In this document: in pieces, positions 1-11,318 of the stretch | Position numbering within the stretch: position 1 is the stretch's first letter | How the letters are laid out: the number at the start of each line of letters is the position of its first letter | From: Galaxea fascicularis | Taxonomy: Eukaryota > Cnidaria > Anthozoa > Scleractinia > Euphylliidae | Direction of reading: 5' to 3' | Length of the DNA stretch: 64,000 bases | NCBI GenBank assembly: GCA_948470475.1 | Contig: OX419347.1 | Location: 16,395,175-16,459,174 of the forward strand | Notes under the pieces: model-generated | Databases searched by the model: none | What the model was told of the DNA's origin: nothing | The model's input: only the letters and a program-made list of their open reading frames with translations | Translations under genes and position numbers: made by a program

Positions 1-170
1 GGCCATTTCCGAGTTCATGTCTGCCTTCTCTTCAAAGCGAGTCTAAGTGCGAAGTTTTTGTTATGAAAATCAGTTTTCATTCATATGTAAAGTAGAACTA
101 ATTACCATCACAAAAACTTTGCACTTAGACTCGCTTTGAAGAGGAGGCAGACATGAACTCGGAAATGGCC
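1..170. repeat. Inverted-repeat MITE at window edge
   Basis: Positions 1-64 are an almost perfect reverse complement of 107-170. The ends read GGCCATTTCCGAG and CTCGGAAATGGCC, with about 40 bp of loop between the arms. This is the form of a miniature inverted-repeat transposable element lying in an intron of the gene to the right. The left flank is outside the window, so the target duplication and the true left end cannot be checked. Confidence 0.8.
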
Positions 171-862
171 TATTGCACACATTTTAGGTGTCAGACTGAT
201 GAACAGTTGCGGCACGTAGATATATATTTTGGCAACTACTACAATTTGCAGTCTGTCCACTTTGAATACATGTACCTGGGTGATTTGAAAATATGCATTG
301 TTAGATGCACTGCAATAAGGCAGTTATTCTTGGTGTTTTCCCAGAACTCAGTGTGATCAAAGTCTTTCTGTGCTATAACTGTACTGCTGCGCTTACTATT
401 CACCCTTAAAGCCCTGACATCAACAATAATATTATTCTCTTAGTACAAGTTCAGAAAAGTTGAGTAAAATAATGTTTAATATGCAATACATGTATTTGTT
501 TATGGACATTTACTATCAAACCTTCAAAGCATGGGTTATATGCCTTCCTAATGATTGGACATTGACTGATTATGTTTCCAAGAGGTCTGATTAATTCTAA
601 AATTAATATTTTGTTTCAGGGAGACTGAGTTTATGTACTCTCTGGCCCTGTTGCTAACAATGAGTAGTACAGTAATAATTTTGGAAAAATCATAGAATGA
701 AAAAGTTCTAGAAAACTCTGCAATAATCATACTCAGTCAAACTTAAGTTTTGTCGTGACAGATTTCTTTCCTAGCCCCAAAAAATATTTCTAGCACTGCG
801 CACATGTATAATATCATCTAGCACCATTCACTCAAACAACTTACAGTGTATCCTCTTTTTAG
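171..862 (+). other. Intron of the PTBP gene, nothing recognised
   Basis: AT-rich sequence without a recognisable exon or repeat. It ends in a pyrimidine run and AG at 861-862, the acceptor of the first visible PTBP exon. Exons for the N-terminus, RRM1 and most of RRM2 must lie to the left of the window. Confidence 0.6.
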
Positions 863-3800
863 ACACTTGATGGTCAAAACATATACAATGGATGCTGCAC
901 CCTTCATCTAGATTACTCCAAGTTGACTACACTCACTGTCAAGTACAACAATGACAAGAGCAAGTAAGTTTGTTACTGTGTGCTTTTGCATTTGGCATTC
1001 TGTCTCTCAAATGGGTGGTTCTGTGAAAATATCCATATCCCCCATGGATGGTTTTGGGTTTGCACCAGGGGCTCCAAGGGCAGAGTTGATGGACAGGTAC
1101 TGCCTGTTAGCTCCATATTTTCTTTAAAAGCCTTTGCTTTTGCCACCCAACTCCCTCTTGGAATTTCCATTGACCCATTGTGGGTCAGGTATGGATATTT
1201 TCTGTATCTGTATGGGTTGTTGGATTATAAAGAGATAATTCTAGTACAGAGACAGAAGTGATGTTTGCTGATGAGAGATGGTAGAAGGAAGAGTTATGTG
1301 AAAGCTTTATATGCTCACCTGCAATTAACCTGAAAATTAGCACTAAAAATTCTGTCCTTGTACAGTGCTGTGCTTAACATGAATTGTGTTGGTGGGAAGA
1401 ATACCTCTTTCACTTTCTCTTTTTGCAGAGATTACACACGGCCTGACCTTCCATCAGGACCAAATGAAACTCCTTTTCCTGGAGCTGACATTGCTGGATT
1501 AGCTGCTCTTGGTATGACACTCCAACAATTTTAATTTCTAATACATCTTGTTACATTTAATTTTGACTTCAAGATGTTATTGTCAGGAAATACACTGTAT
1601 GATGTTATAGTCAAATTTGGAAAAGACAATAATATTATTGTCTTTTCCAAATTTAAATATATTAGTTATTATCAGTGAGGTGTAATCATGATACTTTATT
1701 TTATCTACGTTGTATCAGTAAAAATCAGGGGTTTTTAGCCTGGTGAACAAGTGACAGTGCAAATCTGTTTTTTATAGCTAGCTCATCCATCATTCATTAA
1801 TATTTTATTTTTTGTTTGTTTGTTTATTCATCAGCCGGGACTGCTGGTGGTGGTGCAAGCCTCATGGGAGCTCCTGCGTTGTTGAGTCTTCTTCCGCAAG
1901 GTGGATTACTCCAAGCAAGTAAGGAATAAGTCACAATACATACAGTGTACTGTGTATAAGTTAATATTGTTACTGAACTGCTGTTACAACTGAGAAAGTC
2001 TGTATTAGGGAAAATTTCATTGAAATTCTTCATATACATGTACCAAGTGTGTAACTGGTCAGTGTTCCAGACAAGTAGCAGGTCTCAGATCAAAAATCTT
2101 AGGAAAATATATAATACATGTCATTTGATGGGAGCAATGGTAATTTGACCCATTACAGTGTAGAATTCCATGTTCTTACCACCTGTAAAAAGAGAGAAAA
2201 AGAAAGAAAGAGCATGGGGCCAATACTTTGTTATAAATTCTGCCTTAGTTTAAAGCATTTTGCATCCCCTCTTGTTTAAGCAGTAGTTATGATAGATTGG
2301 TTTCTTTCCAGACTTCCTGGCTGCTGCTGGTGGTCGCGGTGCTGTCGGGATGGGAGGGACACCTGTGGTGTTGGTCAGCAACTTGAATGAAGAGGTGAGA
2401 AAGTCTTGGTGTTTAGACTAGAATTGCTGCATTGACAAATACAGTTAATGGATAAAGTTTCGGTTGATTTCCTCCCTGTCTTAATAATTACAGTATTATT
2501 ATGGTCTGAAATAGGATGTAGATTTTGACTGTTTGGTTTCTTATTATTAATTTGCCTTTGCAAGTATATTCCTTTCCTCTGTAATTCAAGGGATAAATGA
2601 CATAGTTTTAAGCTAGCATCTTCTACATGTACCAGTCAAGGGTAGGATTTTGTAAAATTGATCAATTGGACCCAAACAGCAGACTTTCACATTTCCAAAT
2701 GTACTGGTTTTAAAATGTCTTGAATTATGCACATTCAAGGCAAATCTTTATCTTCTTCATTCAAAATATGGTGTCACACTTCCATGCTTTAATTCTAATT
2801 CTTTGGAAGAGCATTAAATTTTAAACCGTCATTGAATCATGTAATGTCACTGTAAACAAGACCATCCTTTCAAAGTTAAAAGGTTTCAGTGGTGTCACCT
2901 GGTTTTTTCTGGTTCACTGATCAATACATGTATTGGAAAGAGGTCTTTCATGTTCATTTCTGTGGGTATTTTTTGTTTTCTTCTGTCAGCTTCAAAGTAA
3001 CTCCCATATTATTTTAATTTCCCTATTTTTTATTTCATGCTTTAACCTCTTTCCTTCTCTTATAGCTTTGAATAACCCTTCTGCTCCTGTGATTGAAATC
3101 CAGACTCAAACTACTTAGCTATAACTTTTCAGTATTTGGATAAACTGTTTTCGTCTTGCTGCTAAAACAGCATCTTTATGAACTGTTCATTTTTTTTTCT
3201 GTTCATTTCTTACTATTGTTGCATGTGTAAATCATGTTCCTCAAAGTAAACTCGGCTTCAGGAGTGGAAGGGTTACTTGCATCCTCATATTTCCAAAGAC
3301 AGCCTTACTCATCTTATGTTTGTTTCCTTCTCTCTCCCATTATGCTGTTTGCGGCGCTGACTGATGTGTCTACGCCCTTCTCTCTCTCGCTGTCCACTCC
3401 AATCTGCTCACGTCCTTTGGAATCCATTCTCTAGAAGATAAACTGTGACATGCTATTCACTCTGTTTGGTACGTCTCTTCTCCGAGTCTCTTTCAACATC
3501 CAAAGCCTTTCTTTGTCATTTTGTTTCCATGGTTAAAGAAGTGTGGTTGGGTTAACAGCATTTTATTCAGTGATTATCATGTTATGTTTTAGTTTTATTT
3601 TTGTTTTGTTGTTAACATTTTTGGCATTTTCATCAAAGAACTAATGCTTCTAACTTTCTTTCTGAATTGTTCTTGAAGACTTAACCTGGCATAGATCTTT
3701 GTAATGCGGTGGAAAAAAATTTCAACATGAAACAGCATCTGCAATTTCTAGTGATTGCTTAGAGCTATTTACTTGCTCTTGTTCTTGAACCCTTACAAAT

Positions 3801-6800
3801 TTATTTTGAATGCAATTCACCCTCCTTTTCAATCATTTTGTTTGCTATTTTGCAAAATAATGCTTCTGCCAGAGGCGGGAGATGAGATCCTGGAAAAAAT
3901 CATGTTTCCAAAGTCCTGCTTTTCAATACAAGAGCTGCACAAAACCCAAGCATTAATTATTATAATTACTTTTAATGCAAATGGCAACTATGTTTGCAAA
4001 ATATGAAAGAATTCCAAACCTCCTTGGGCTTGTGCTTGTGGTAGTAGGTATTCAACAAGTGCTTAATGCGAAAGCCTTGAAAAACATCAACATAGTTGAA
4101 CGCTAAGTTAGTTAAGGTAGTTTCTATGCACACAAGTTGTACTCTATCAACAGTTACATGTACATGCACTTAACACCTTTTTTCCAGAGCATTTAGGAGT
4201 GGAATATTTTTTGGTGTAACATTTCTAAAGAATTGTATTGCAAAGATCACATGTTTTAATCCATAACATTGTACTTGGTAATTTGCTGTGGACTTTAGAA
4301 GTAAGAAGGTGGTGTTTGCAATCTCCTCATCACAGGTGTGTATGGTGATGTAGTTCGTGTTAAGATTCTCTTCAACAAGAAGGACACTGCACTCATTCAG
4401 TTCAACCATGCACAACAGGCTCAAACAGGTATGTTCATGAAACAAGCCAGCTCTCCTCCCTCTGAAGAAAATACTTCAGCAACTCTCTCTCCCAAAGCCT
4501 GTCTGTGTGCTGAGCTTCACAAGGACATTGAAGTTGTACTGTAGGTGCTGAAGGAAGATTAAAATAGTGCCAGATATCTTATGAAAGATCAGTGTGGAAA
4601 AGTAGCACTGGCTAGAACAACAGTGTGAGGAACAATACGTTTTCAGGGTAGTGCATTTTTATGTCTTCTGTTTCTTGACCAGGTTGATTAAATTTCTTCC
4701 ATAGCTATAACACATTTGAGTGGAGTTAGAGTTTATGAAAAAGAGATAAAAGTCACAGCATCAAAACACAACTCAGTCTCGATGCCAAAAGAGGGAGATG
4801 TAAGTACCCATTTGTACAGCACTGTGTGGTTGATTAAAATAACTGTATTGAAAATAAAACCAACATCAATTTTATGTGGGTTACACTTTGTCTGATGTGA
4901 GTTCTAAGACCATGAGGAACAATCATTCGGTTGTTCAGTACTAGGTGTGAGTTTGGCCAGCCACTAAGGAATTTCTATTGTCTTCCTAAACCTTAAAATC
5001 AAAATTCAAATTCTCATTTGTTGCACCCACACATTTCCTATAGAAGAAGTAGGGAGAAATTGTGAAAATATCAAAGAAATTCATTTTGTGATCCTGTCCT
5101 TAATTCTCGTGACCACTCTGTTTTATAAAGCATTGATGTTACAAGGAGAATTTTGAGGCTGATCACTCTTAGGGTTGAAAGAGTAAAAGGGTAATGACAT
5201 AAACTACTGGTGGCAACTTTCTGTGCACTTGCCTTCCATCAAGGTTATTTTTAACATGCCATTCATTTTGAAACTTCACTTAGAACATGTCACTGTTACA
5301 TAGTTAATACTTCTGGTGTTAAACCTGTATGTTGGCTTTGAAAACTGAAAGCCGACTTTCATTTTAGCTATTGTATGTATTACATGGGTTATGTACTGAA
5401 AACCTGTCTTATGGGTTTGTTTTTTTGTTTTGCAGGAAAACAATTTAACGAAGGATTTTACAAATTCACCTCTGCATCGCTTCAAGAAACCAGGATCAAA
5501 AAACTTTCAGAATATTTTCCCACCCAACAGAACACTTCACTTGTCCAATATTCCGTAAGTGTAACTTGAAATTAAAATATATTCTGACTTTTGGTCATCT
5601 GTTTAAGGTACTTGTCACCGGTATGTACAATATTTGTATCTGGTCTGTGTTGGTAATGTTCAGACTCAGAAATTTCATGCAATTTGCAGGGAATCGACAA
5701 CAGAAGAAGAACTAATAGATGCTTTTAATGATGTTGGGACTGTAACAGAATTCCGTTTCTTTCCGTAAGTACTAAAACAACATGTTTTTTAAATCTTGTA
5801 ACTCGAATAAATGAAGGAAATTTTTGTGGACTATGTTTGTGTGAGCAGGTTTATTATTTTTTGTGGATTGCCACACAACTAAAATAAGTGATACAGTAAT
5901 GGGATTGGCTAATCAATACAAGTAACCAATGTGCAGTGGAAAATTTATACGCAGAAGTTCATGTAATGGAGAACCCTACATTTACCACTTGGTAAATGTA
6001 GGGTTCACCATTACATGAACTTCTGCGAATAAATTTTCCACGCATGCATCACGCATGCATGGAAAAATTGCATGTGCATTTGTTGCACCACTTTTGTCTA
6101 TTTATTTTTACATGCATTTTGCTCATGTAACAACACATGTTAATTGAAAGCAATATGGCAGATGTACTTGCTTGATATGTGTGTTATGCTTCTGTCCCTC
6201 TGCCCAGTACTGTATATAATTTTTTGATAATTGGTGCTTTTGTGTCTGTCTTCTAAATTGATTTTGATTACAGGAAAGACCGTAAGATGGCTCTGGTAAC
6301 GATGGGGTCAACAGAAGAGGCCATTGATGGACTTATTGTAAGTGCTGAGATGTAATGTTCTCATTAATCCCTTATCATCTTTTAACTGACCACCATATAA
6401 CTTCTCCTTATCATATCATTGGTTTGTTAATAACACAGGGCATGAGAATACAGGAATTGATCACCAGGGATTAGTTGAAAATGTCAGCGCTTTTTGTGTT
6501 AACTTAACAAGCCACAGAAATTTTTGTACTAACAAAAACCCAAAATAGCAATCCTGTTTTGCGAAATCACACAAAGATTGATGGTCAGAATGGGCTCCTG
6601 ATTTCATGTTTTGTCATTGTGTACAGCAAAAACTACTGTAAATCAAAATGTAAAATGTTTTCCTTTCAAGAATTAATTGACCTCTTTTGTTTGGCATTCA
6701 TAGATCACTGTATTTAATTGTTTGTTTTGATTTACCAAAATGTTGACCGTAAGATGTACAATGTTATACCCATGTAACAGCCCCTTCAATCTGAATTTCA

Positions 6801-7081
6801 ACTTGATTTACCGGTGTTACCTATGGGTATGGTTTACTCGTATTACCCATGTAACAGCCCCTTCAGTCTGAATTTCAACTTGATTTACCGGTGTTTACCT
6901 ATGTGTATGGTTTACTCGTATTACCCATGTAGCAGCCCCTCCAATATGAATTTCAACTTGATTTAAGTGCATGGTTTACTCACTACATCATTTCGTCCTT
7001 TTCAAACAGAAAATGCACAACTACAAAATCACAGAGTCAAATCACCTTAGAGTGTCATTTGCCAAGACCAGGACACTGTGA
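863..7081 (+). CDS. PTBP1: Polypyrimidine tract-binding protein (PTBP family), 3' part
   Basis: Nuclear RNA-binding splicing repressor that binds CU-rich pre-mRNA. Eleven exons: 863-963, 1429-1511, 1835-1918, 2312-2394, 3435-3468, 4336-4428, 4705-4799, 5436-5554, 5690-5764, 6274-6337, 7010-7081. All introns are GT..AG and the phases agree. The joined length is 903 nt, giving 300 residues and TGA at 7079-7081. Residues 1-34 are the end of RRM2 ([21 protein letters not shown]) followed by [11 protein letters not shown] Gly/Ala-rich linker follows. RRM3 starts at VVLVSNLN and includes VYGDV and [15 protein letters not shown]. The linker [20 protein letters not shown] leads into RRM4, which runs from LHLSNIP to [11 protein letters not shown] at the C-terminus. 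The RRM3 and RRM4 linker motifs match vertebrate PTB closely. The start and RRM1 are outside the window. Whether invertebrate PTB should carry the vertebrate symbol PTBP1, PTBP2 or PTBP3 cannot be decided, since the gene predates that split. Confidence 0.95.
1613..1654. repeat. Perfect 42-bp palindrome in PTBP intron
   Basis: Two 21-bp arms with no spacer, centred on AATAATATTATT. It lies in the intron between exons 1429-1511 and 1835-1918. It may be a tiny MITE relic or simply a hairpin. No target duplication was recognised. Confidence 0.75.
3303..3434 (+). promoter_or_regulatory. AG-free zone with CU tracts upstream of 34-nt exon
   Basis: No AG dinucleotide occurs from 3303 to 3432, before the acceptor AG at 3433-3434. 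This suggests a distant branch point. A good branch motif, CTGAC, lies at 3357-3361, with its A about 74 nt from the acceptor. Two CU-rich runs of the kind PTB binds flank that motif, at 3325-3338 and 3378-3391. Regulation by PTB itself is inferred from the vertebrate gene. Confidence 0.6.
3435..3468 (+). other. 34-nt PTBP cassette exon (in RRM3)
   Basis: This 34-nt exon encodes [11 protein letters not shown] plus the first base of a Gly codon, which supplies the first helix of RRM3 between SNLNEE and GVYGDV. The acceptor is TCTAG at 3430-3434 and the donor is GTACGT at 3469. Vertebrate PTBP1 exon 11 and PTBP2 exon 10 are also 34 nt at this place in the protein. Joining exon 2312-2394 directly to exon 4336-4428 shifts the frame and reads into TAG at 4351-4353 after five codons, so skipping would give a truncated product or nonsense-mediated decay. 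Confidence 0.85.
3469..3500 (+). promoter_or_regulatory. CU-rich tract downstream of 34-nt exon
   Basis: Just after the donor GTACGT come GTCTCTTCTCC and GTCTCTTTC, containing UCUU/CUCU-type PTB motifs. Together with the upstream tracts they bracket the exon, the arrangement expected for PTB-mediated skipping. Confidence 0.5.
5040..5190 (+). repeat. Dispersed repeat fragment in PTBP intron
   Basis: A stretch including CTGTCCTTAATTCTCGTGAC and TTACAAGGAGAA, followed by GATCACT and GGGTTGAAAG, is related to 59,588-59,735 just right of the satellite array and to part of each array unit (about 13,245-13,325 in the first). It is therefore a genome-dispersed family, not intron-specific sequence. 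Boundaries are approximate. Confidence 0.65.
5936..6041. repeat. 106-bp inverted-repeat element in PTBP intron
   Basis: Arms of about 50 bp (5936-5986 and 5991-6041) are near-perfect reverse complements around a loop of a few bases. The ends are GTGGAAAATTTAT and ATAAATTTTCCAC with small differences. The trinucleotide GCA abuts both ends and could be a short target duplication. It lies between exons 5690-5764 and 6274-6337. Confidence 0.75.
6768..6985 (+). repeat. 77-78-bp minisatellite in last PTBP intron
   Basis: Three tandem units each begin ACCCATGTA(A/G)CAGCCCCT: 6768-6844 (77 bp), 6845-6922 (78 bp) and a shortened third from 6923. Units contain AATTTCAACTTGATTTA and end in TGGTTTACTC. 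The array stops shortly before the final acceptor at 7008-7009. Confidence 0.9.
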
Positions 7082-7260
7082 GCGGTTTCATCTGAAGGAA
7101 CCTACATTTGCGTGTATCTTTCTCATCACTTTGCCTTGCCTTTCCTCTTTCATATGCAACATTCTTTGCGATAACTTAGGTATAGTTCAAATCAGACAGA
7201 TGTCTGATGCCTGCACTTGGTAACAGGTCATTCAATCAATAAAAAATATAATTCATTTTG
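7082..7260 (+). terminator. PTBP 3' UTR with possible poly(A) signal
   Basis: Non-coding sequence follows the TGA at 7079-7081. The first canonical AATAAA is at 7238-7243, which would give a short 3' UTR of about 180 nt. PTBP 3' UTRs are often longer, and another AATAAA occurs near 8326, so the main cleavage site is not settled. Confidence 0.4.
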
Positions 7261-9192
7261 TAACTATTATCATGCACAAGGACATATGTAGTTATATTTG
7301 CATAATTATGTATTTTCCAGCCACCAGACTGTTTGCACCATATATAGTTGTAGTTTTTTTTTTTTGAAATTTTAGATTTGGCAATGTAATGTATTGTCAA
7401 CTTTTGCACCTCTTTCACAGTTCTTGATGATTCCCATTTGAAACTGCCTGTACCCAGACAAGCTGTTCCCTTCTAACAGCTTATTGTTTTGGCAAAGATG
7501 TTTTATTGCATATGAACGTTTTGAAACCAATAGTGTAAAACCTAACTTCTCTTTAATGATCTATGTATATAATTATGTAAAAGTATTATGAGAATTTGAA
7601 GATAGATCAAGATTGTTTTCCAGTTAATTAATACCAGTCTTGTCGCTTGGGGTGTTAAGCCTTGGTATTCCTAGGTGATTTTATAGCATGTAAAAGTATT
7701 TTTTAATTTAAGACCTTAAGATTTTGGGTTTACTGGGCCAATTGGGCTTTAGATTCAGTTGTGCTTAAAGAATTAATTTAAAAATGTCAATTCCTTGTTT
7801 TCTTCCCATACACGCAGCAAAAACTTCTCCCTTTTTAGTGTAGTGCTGTAGCATGAACTACGCATTCTACAAAGACCTGTTTTGACAAACGTTTATCTAT
7901 CACAATCTTTTGAAAGTATGTATACTCCATCACAAAATTCACATACAGTGCTGCATCGTCTAGGATGAGATCAGCTGTTTGTTATCGCTCCACTAGGCTA
8001 GGGTCTATAGTTGACTTTTGTTGTTGCCTTAATCAGAAAGTATCACCGAAGTAATTCGTTAATTCGTTGTTCCCAGAATATTTGGGATTGATTTGTCTTT
8101 TTCTTCTCTTCAAAATGCGTCCCCACTTGTTACACGTAAGCTTCCTCATTCAAGCTAGCAATTTTTGATGCGTTTGATATTAATTAACTTTTTAGAACAG
8201 CTTGAAAGTTTAAAGTTTTTCCTTGTTTCCACATATGATTGTAAAATTAGGGGAGGGCCTTGCCATATCATTACTCTCGTTAATCCTGTTTGTAGAAACC
8301 TTTCATACGAAAAGGATTTAGAAGAAATAAAGATTAATTTCGTAATGGGTTGTGTTTCGTTTTGGCTCGTCTGTTGGAAGGAAAGATTGCGCGACGAGAC
8401 AAAAGAACGTCTGCGAGGGAGACCAGTGGCAACATGGCAACGTGAAAAATAGGAATACATTAGTTAAGTAAAAAGCGTTCGTTAATACTGTGGGGATTAA
8501 GGGTGTCGAATTGGAAGATGAATTTTGGTCTAGATTCTTGCGGCTTTCCGTCGTACCTTGGTGTAGGGAAAGTCCGCAGATAGCCATATGTCGTTTGGAG
8601 TGGTTAGGGAGATTAAAATGACGAGTGACTGGCTTAGATTCATCCACTACAGTGGAACCTGTGTTTACCGACGTCGTATAAAGTGGTCACCCTCTATTAA
8701 TGAAACAGTTTCAATTCGGAGACGCTGCAAACAGACAAAAGGCAGGAAGAAACGTATCTCTGCAAGTGTTTGTGTAATCTAGAGCACAAGACCAAGAGTT
8801 GAATAGGGAGGGTATATGGGACAGGCAGTGAATAGGTCAATATTGTGCCAAAGCACATTGAAGGTAAGGGGAGTGGATATTTTGTAAATTGCAGGCTCAA
8901 TCAAAACAGTAGTACGTGCCTGCCCTATGTCGTCAAAGTGTGTGGGGTGTGTTACGTGACTTGTTCATGCTCTTGCCCCATGCCAACCCTGGGTCCAGCC
9001 TGGGGCCCTTAAATCCCAACTCTTACCCTGTCCTTCACTTTATCTTATTATTACACGACTTAGACAGTCAGAGGGCCAATAACTAAAATCGACCAATAAG
9101 ATTTTGCTCTATTGCAAGTCTAAGTATCGGACCGGGTATTGTCCCAAATGATCTTGTGTTGTTCCCGCGTTGTCTTCAGTCATGTAATAAAT
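7261..9192. other. No gene recognised
   Basis: AT-rich sequence that may include further PTBP 3' UTR. Short open frames near 8155-8650 overlap on both strands and have no protein-like composition. No structured repeat was defined here. Confidence 0.5.
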
Positions 9193-9339
9193 CTCTTATT
9201 AACCAAGCTTGCTCGGGACCGTAGTGGGAGAATATTGGCCCTCGGTCTTTTTTGTACAGACCTCGCTGGGCTCGGTCCGTACTGTCAAGACCTCCGGCCG
9301 ATATTATCCCAGTACAGCCCTCGCGCTTGGTGAATAAGA
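9193..9339. repeat. MITE-like element with imperfect TIRs
   Basis: The left end (TCTTATTAACCAAGC ... GTAGTGGGAGAATATTGGCC) and the reverse complement of the right end (TCTTATTCACCAAGCGCGAGGG ... ACTGGGATAATATCGGCC) match over about 45 bp with mismatches and small gaps. A second inner inverted pair (CTCGGTC and GACCTCCGG) lies in the middle. It looks like an old foldback MITE. The ends are approximate and no target duplication was identified. Confidence 0.65.
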
Positions 9340-10293
9340 TATATGTCTCTGCTTTCCTCCACTCCAGTGGTGTCAGAAGCACAGGTCACGTGACCTCAAT
9401 ATTTCCCTTCAGCGGTCAGGGTCACCTTTACTTGGTCCCAGTGAACTGTTTCCATTGTCTTTACCCCAGCTCAAATGTGATCAAATGTAACCCAAGCGCT
9501 GTAGTCTATGTTGATGTAAACAACAGCACTAGCGTAATGGTGAAATTATAAGTAGTCCTCCAGAAATCGAAATTCCTTCCACCTGATCGTCCTATCTTGA
9601 GGACACGGTGGGCTTGTTGCTAATGAAAATATGTCATGTACGGGGAACACAAAAATAATGAAAAACCCAAGCGGCGGTAGTCATTTAGAAACAGTCATAC
9701 ACCACCCGTGGTACAATCTCCGAAACGCAGTCACGCACTTCAAGAATGTTGCACGCAGTCCACGGTCACGCAATAGACGAAAGATAATCTCTGCGGGCCG
9801 TAGTTACAGTAATTCAAGACAGGTTTTACAAGGTGTACGAAGCTACCCTGGCTCCAGCCCAAACTTTCTAGATTTGCGAATCCCAGTGTTATCAAAACAG
9901 AATTTATCCTTACCTTAACCCAGTTTTAAAACAAGGTTTTTTCATGCCTCCCAATTTCAACAGCTCGCAGATTAGTGCATGTAATACCACCGGTGGAAAA
10001 CAAGAAATGCGACGAGTCCTTCGGCCTGGACACAGACTGTGATAAATCAAGATTTACCCCTTGTCTGCAAGACACACTTATTATTCATGGACGAAGCAAG
10101 CCTTCAAGCTTGAGCACGAGCCCTTACTGTTTTAAAATAACGAAAGGCTTGCATATTATTGCCATGAATGTTCTACGGCCCCAAGGGACACGTGCCGAAA
10201 GGTCCCTGCTTTGGGCACGTGCTATCGAACTTAATTATGCATCACGTTCTTTTTTCGCTGTGGCTATATGGCCGGTAACTGGCCAAGGTGTTG
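9340..10293. other. No gene recognised
   Basis: Apart from the palindrome at 9383-9396, I see no coding exon. The open frames at 9631-9918 and 9975-10307 lack recognisable domains. The region around 10,185-10,230 contains a weak inverted pair (ACACGTGCC and GGGCACGTG), so it may also be repeat-derived. Confidence 0.45.
9383..9396. promoter_or_regulatory. 14-bp palindrome with central CACGTG
   Basis: AGGTCACGTGACCT is a perfect palindrome that combines an E-box (CACGTG) with inverted AGGTCA half-sites. Such motifs bind bHLH or nuclear-receptor factors in animals. No gene start is recognised nearby, so function is speculative. Confidence 0.3.
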
Positions 10294-10977
10294 AAAACAC
10301 TAAATGACCGGCAGTCCAATATTTTTCTAAAAATTGTCGAATCAAAGAATCCTGGCTAATCCAAACCATCGTATGTCGATAAGGAAAACTCAAGCGATCC
10401 TGAAAGGATTTTTAATTCTCAAGTCCAGCGCTTGCTTTATGCTGGACTTGTTGGTCGAACCGTGATTTGACAAATCTAAGCTTAATTGAAGATAAAAGTA
10501 AGCTTACTTCAATGACGATTCTCAAAATAAGCACTATGAGCTCCCAAATCGCAAACCGAAACCAATAAAACTCGAGATTTTGTCTATATTTCGACGCAAA
10601 GTTAACATTACCTTCGACAGAAAAGGGTTTTCTCTTCATTAGAACGTCGATAAGATAGCGCTGAAGATTATTTCTAGCTCCAGAAGCAGCAGACTTAAAG
10701 AGCTCGAACTCGTGGAGATTTTCCCCCAGTTTTCAAAGGAAGGGATGTGTGAAAGTTCAAGCTGATGACGCCAAACGTCGCTTATCACGCCTTGCTTTAT
10801 TTTGCATAACATTGTCACGAACATCTGTCGACTCATGACTAAGACGGTACAACAGTAGAAATGATGGATAAATCCTACAAAACCAGTTGTATAGATAGCT
10901 GATCTTTGACAGTCTAAATTGACTGGAATTCTTCGATCTTGGAATTTTTTATCGGATTGCCGGTCATTTAGTGTTTT
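10294..10977. mobile_element. 684-bp non-autonomous DNA transposon with TIRs
   Basis: The ends AAAACACTAAATGACCGGCA (10,294-10,313) and TGCCGGTCATTTAGTGTTTT (10,958-10,977) are inverted copies. Weaker inverted similarity continues inward to about 65 bp, including GAATC(C/A)TGG-like and TCGAA segments. No transposase is encoded. No convincing target duplication was seen, so the superfamily is unassigned. Confidence 0.7.
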
Positions 10978-11150
10978 GATGGTGGCTTATGAGTAAAAAG
11001 AAAAATTTTGAATTCGCCTCAAATAAGGTCTTGTCTTTTTTCAGCCACTTTTGGTGAATGCAGATATCTAATAAAAACACCGTATATCGCTAATCGGAGC
11101 TGGAAAGCTTGGATGGGAATGAAATTGGACTCTTGGCTGTGTACTATAGG
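10978..11150 (+). repeat. Dispersed repeat R, partial copy 1
   Basis: This segment (GGTGGCTTATGAG, CCTCAAATAAGGTCTTGTC, ATATCGCTAATCGGAGCTGG, TTGGCTGTGTACTATAGG) aligns with 12,403-12,580 and 59,943-60,116. It is the right half of a repeat whose complete copies lie at 11,171-12,580 and 59,799-60,116. It abuts the 684-bp TIR element. Confidence 0.75.
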
Positions 11151-11318
11151 ATGGCTACGGACGCCTGCCATTCGTCATTTCACTTAAAGCTTCTGCTCCA
11201 AAAACCGTAAATGAGCACTATTTTAATGTAAACTGAAAACAACAAGCCCCAAAACAAATGAAACTGAACTCCCGGCCTCGTAGTTCGTCTAGTATGATTG
11301 TACAGCCGGGCGTTTTAA

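Noticed and set aside
153..356. 67-codon frame near the left edge
   Set aside because: It begins inside the terminal arm of the MITE at 1-170 and has no domain.
8155..8647. Overlapping frames of 95-109 codons on both strands
   Set aside because: No domain, no splice context, low coding character. Probably 3' UTR or intergenic.
9975..10307. 110-codon frame
   Set aside because: No recognisable domain, includes palindromic repeat-like sequence around the CACGTG sites, and runs into the TIR element at 10,294.
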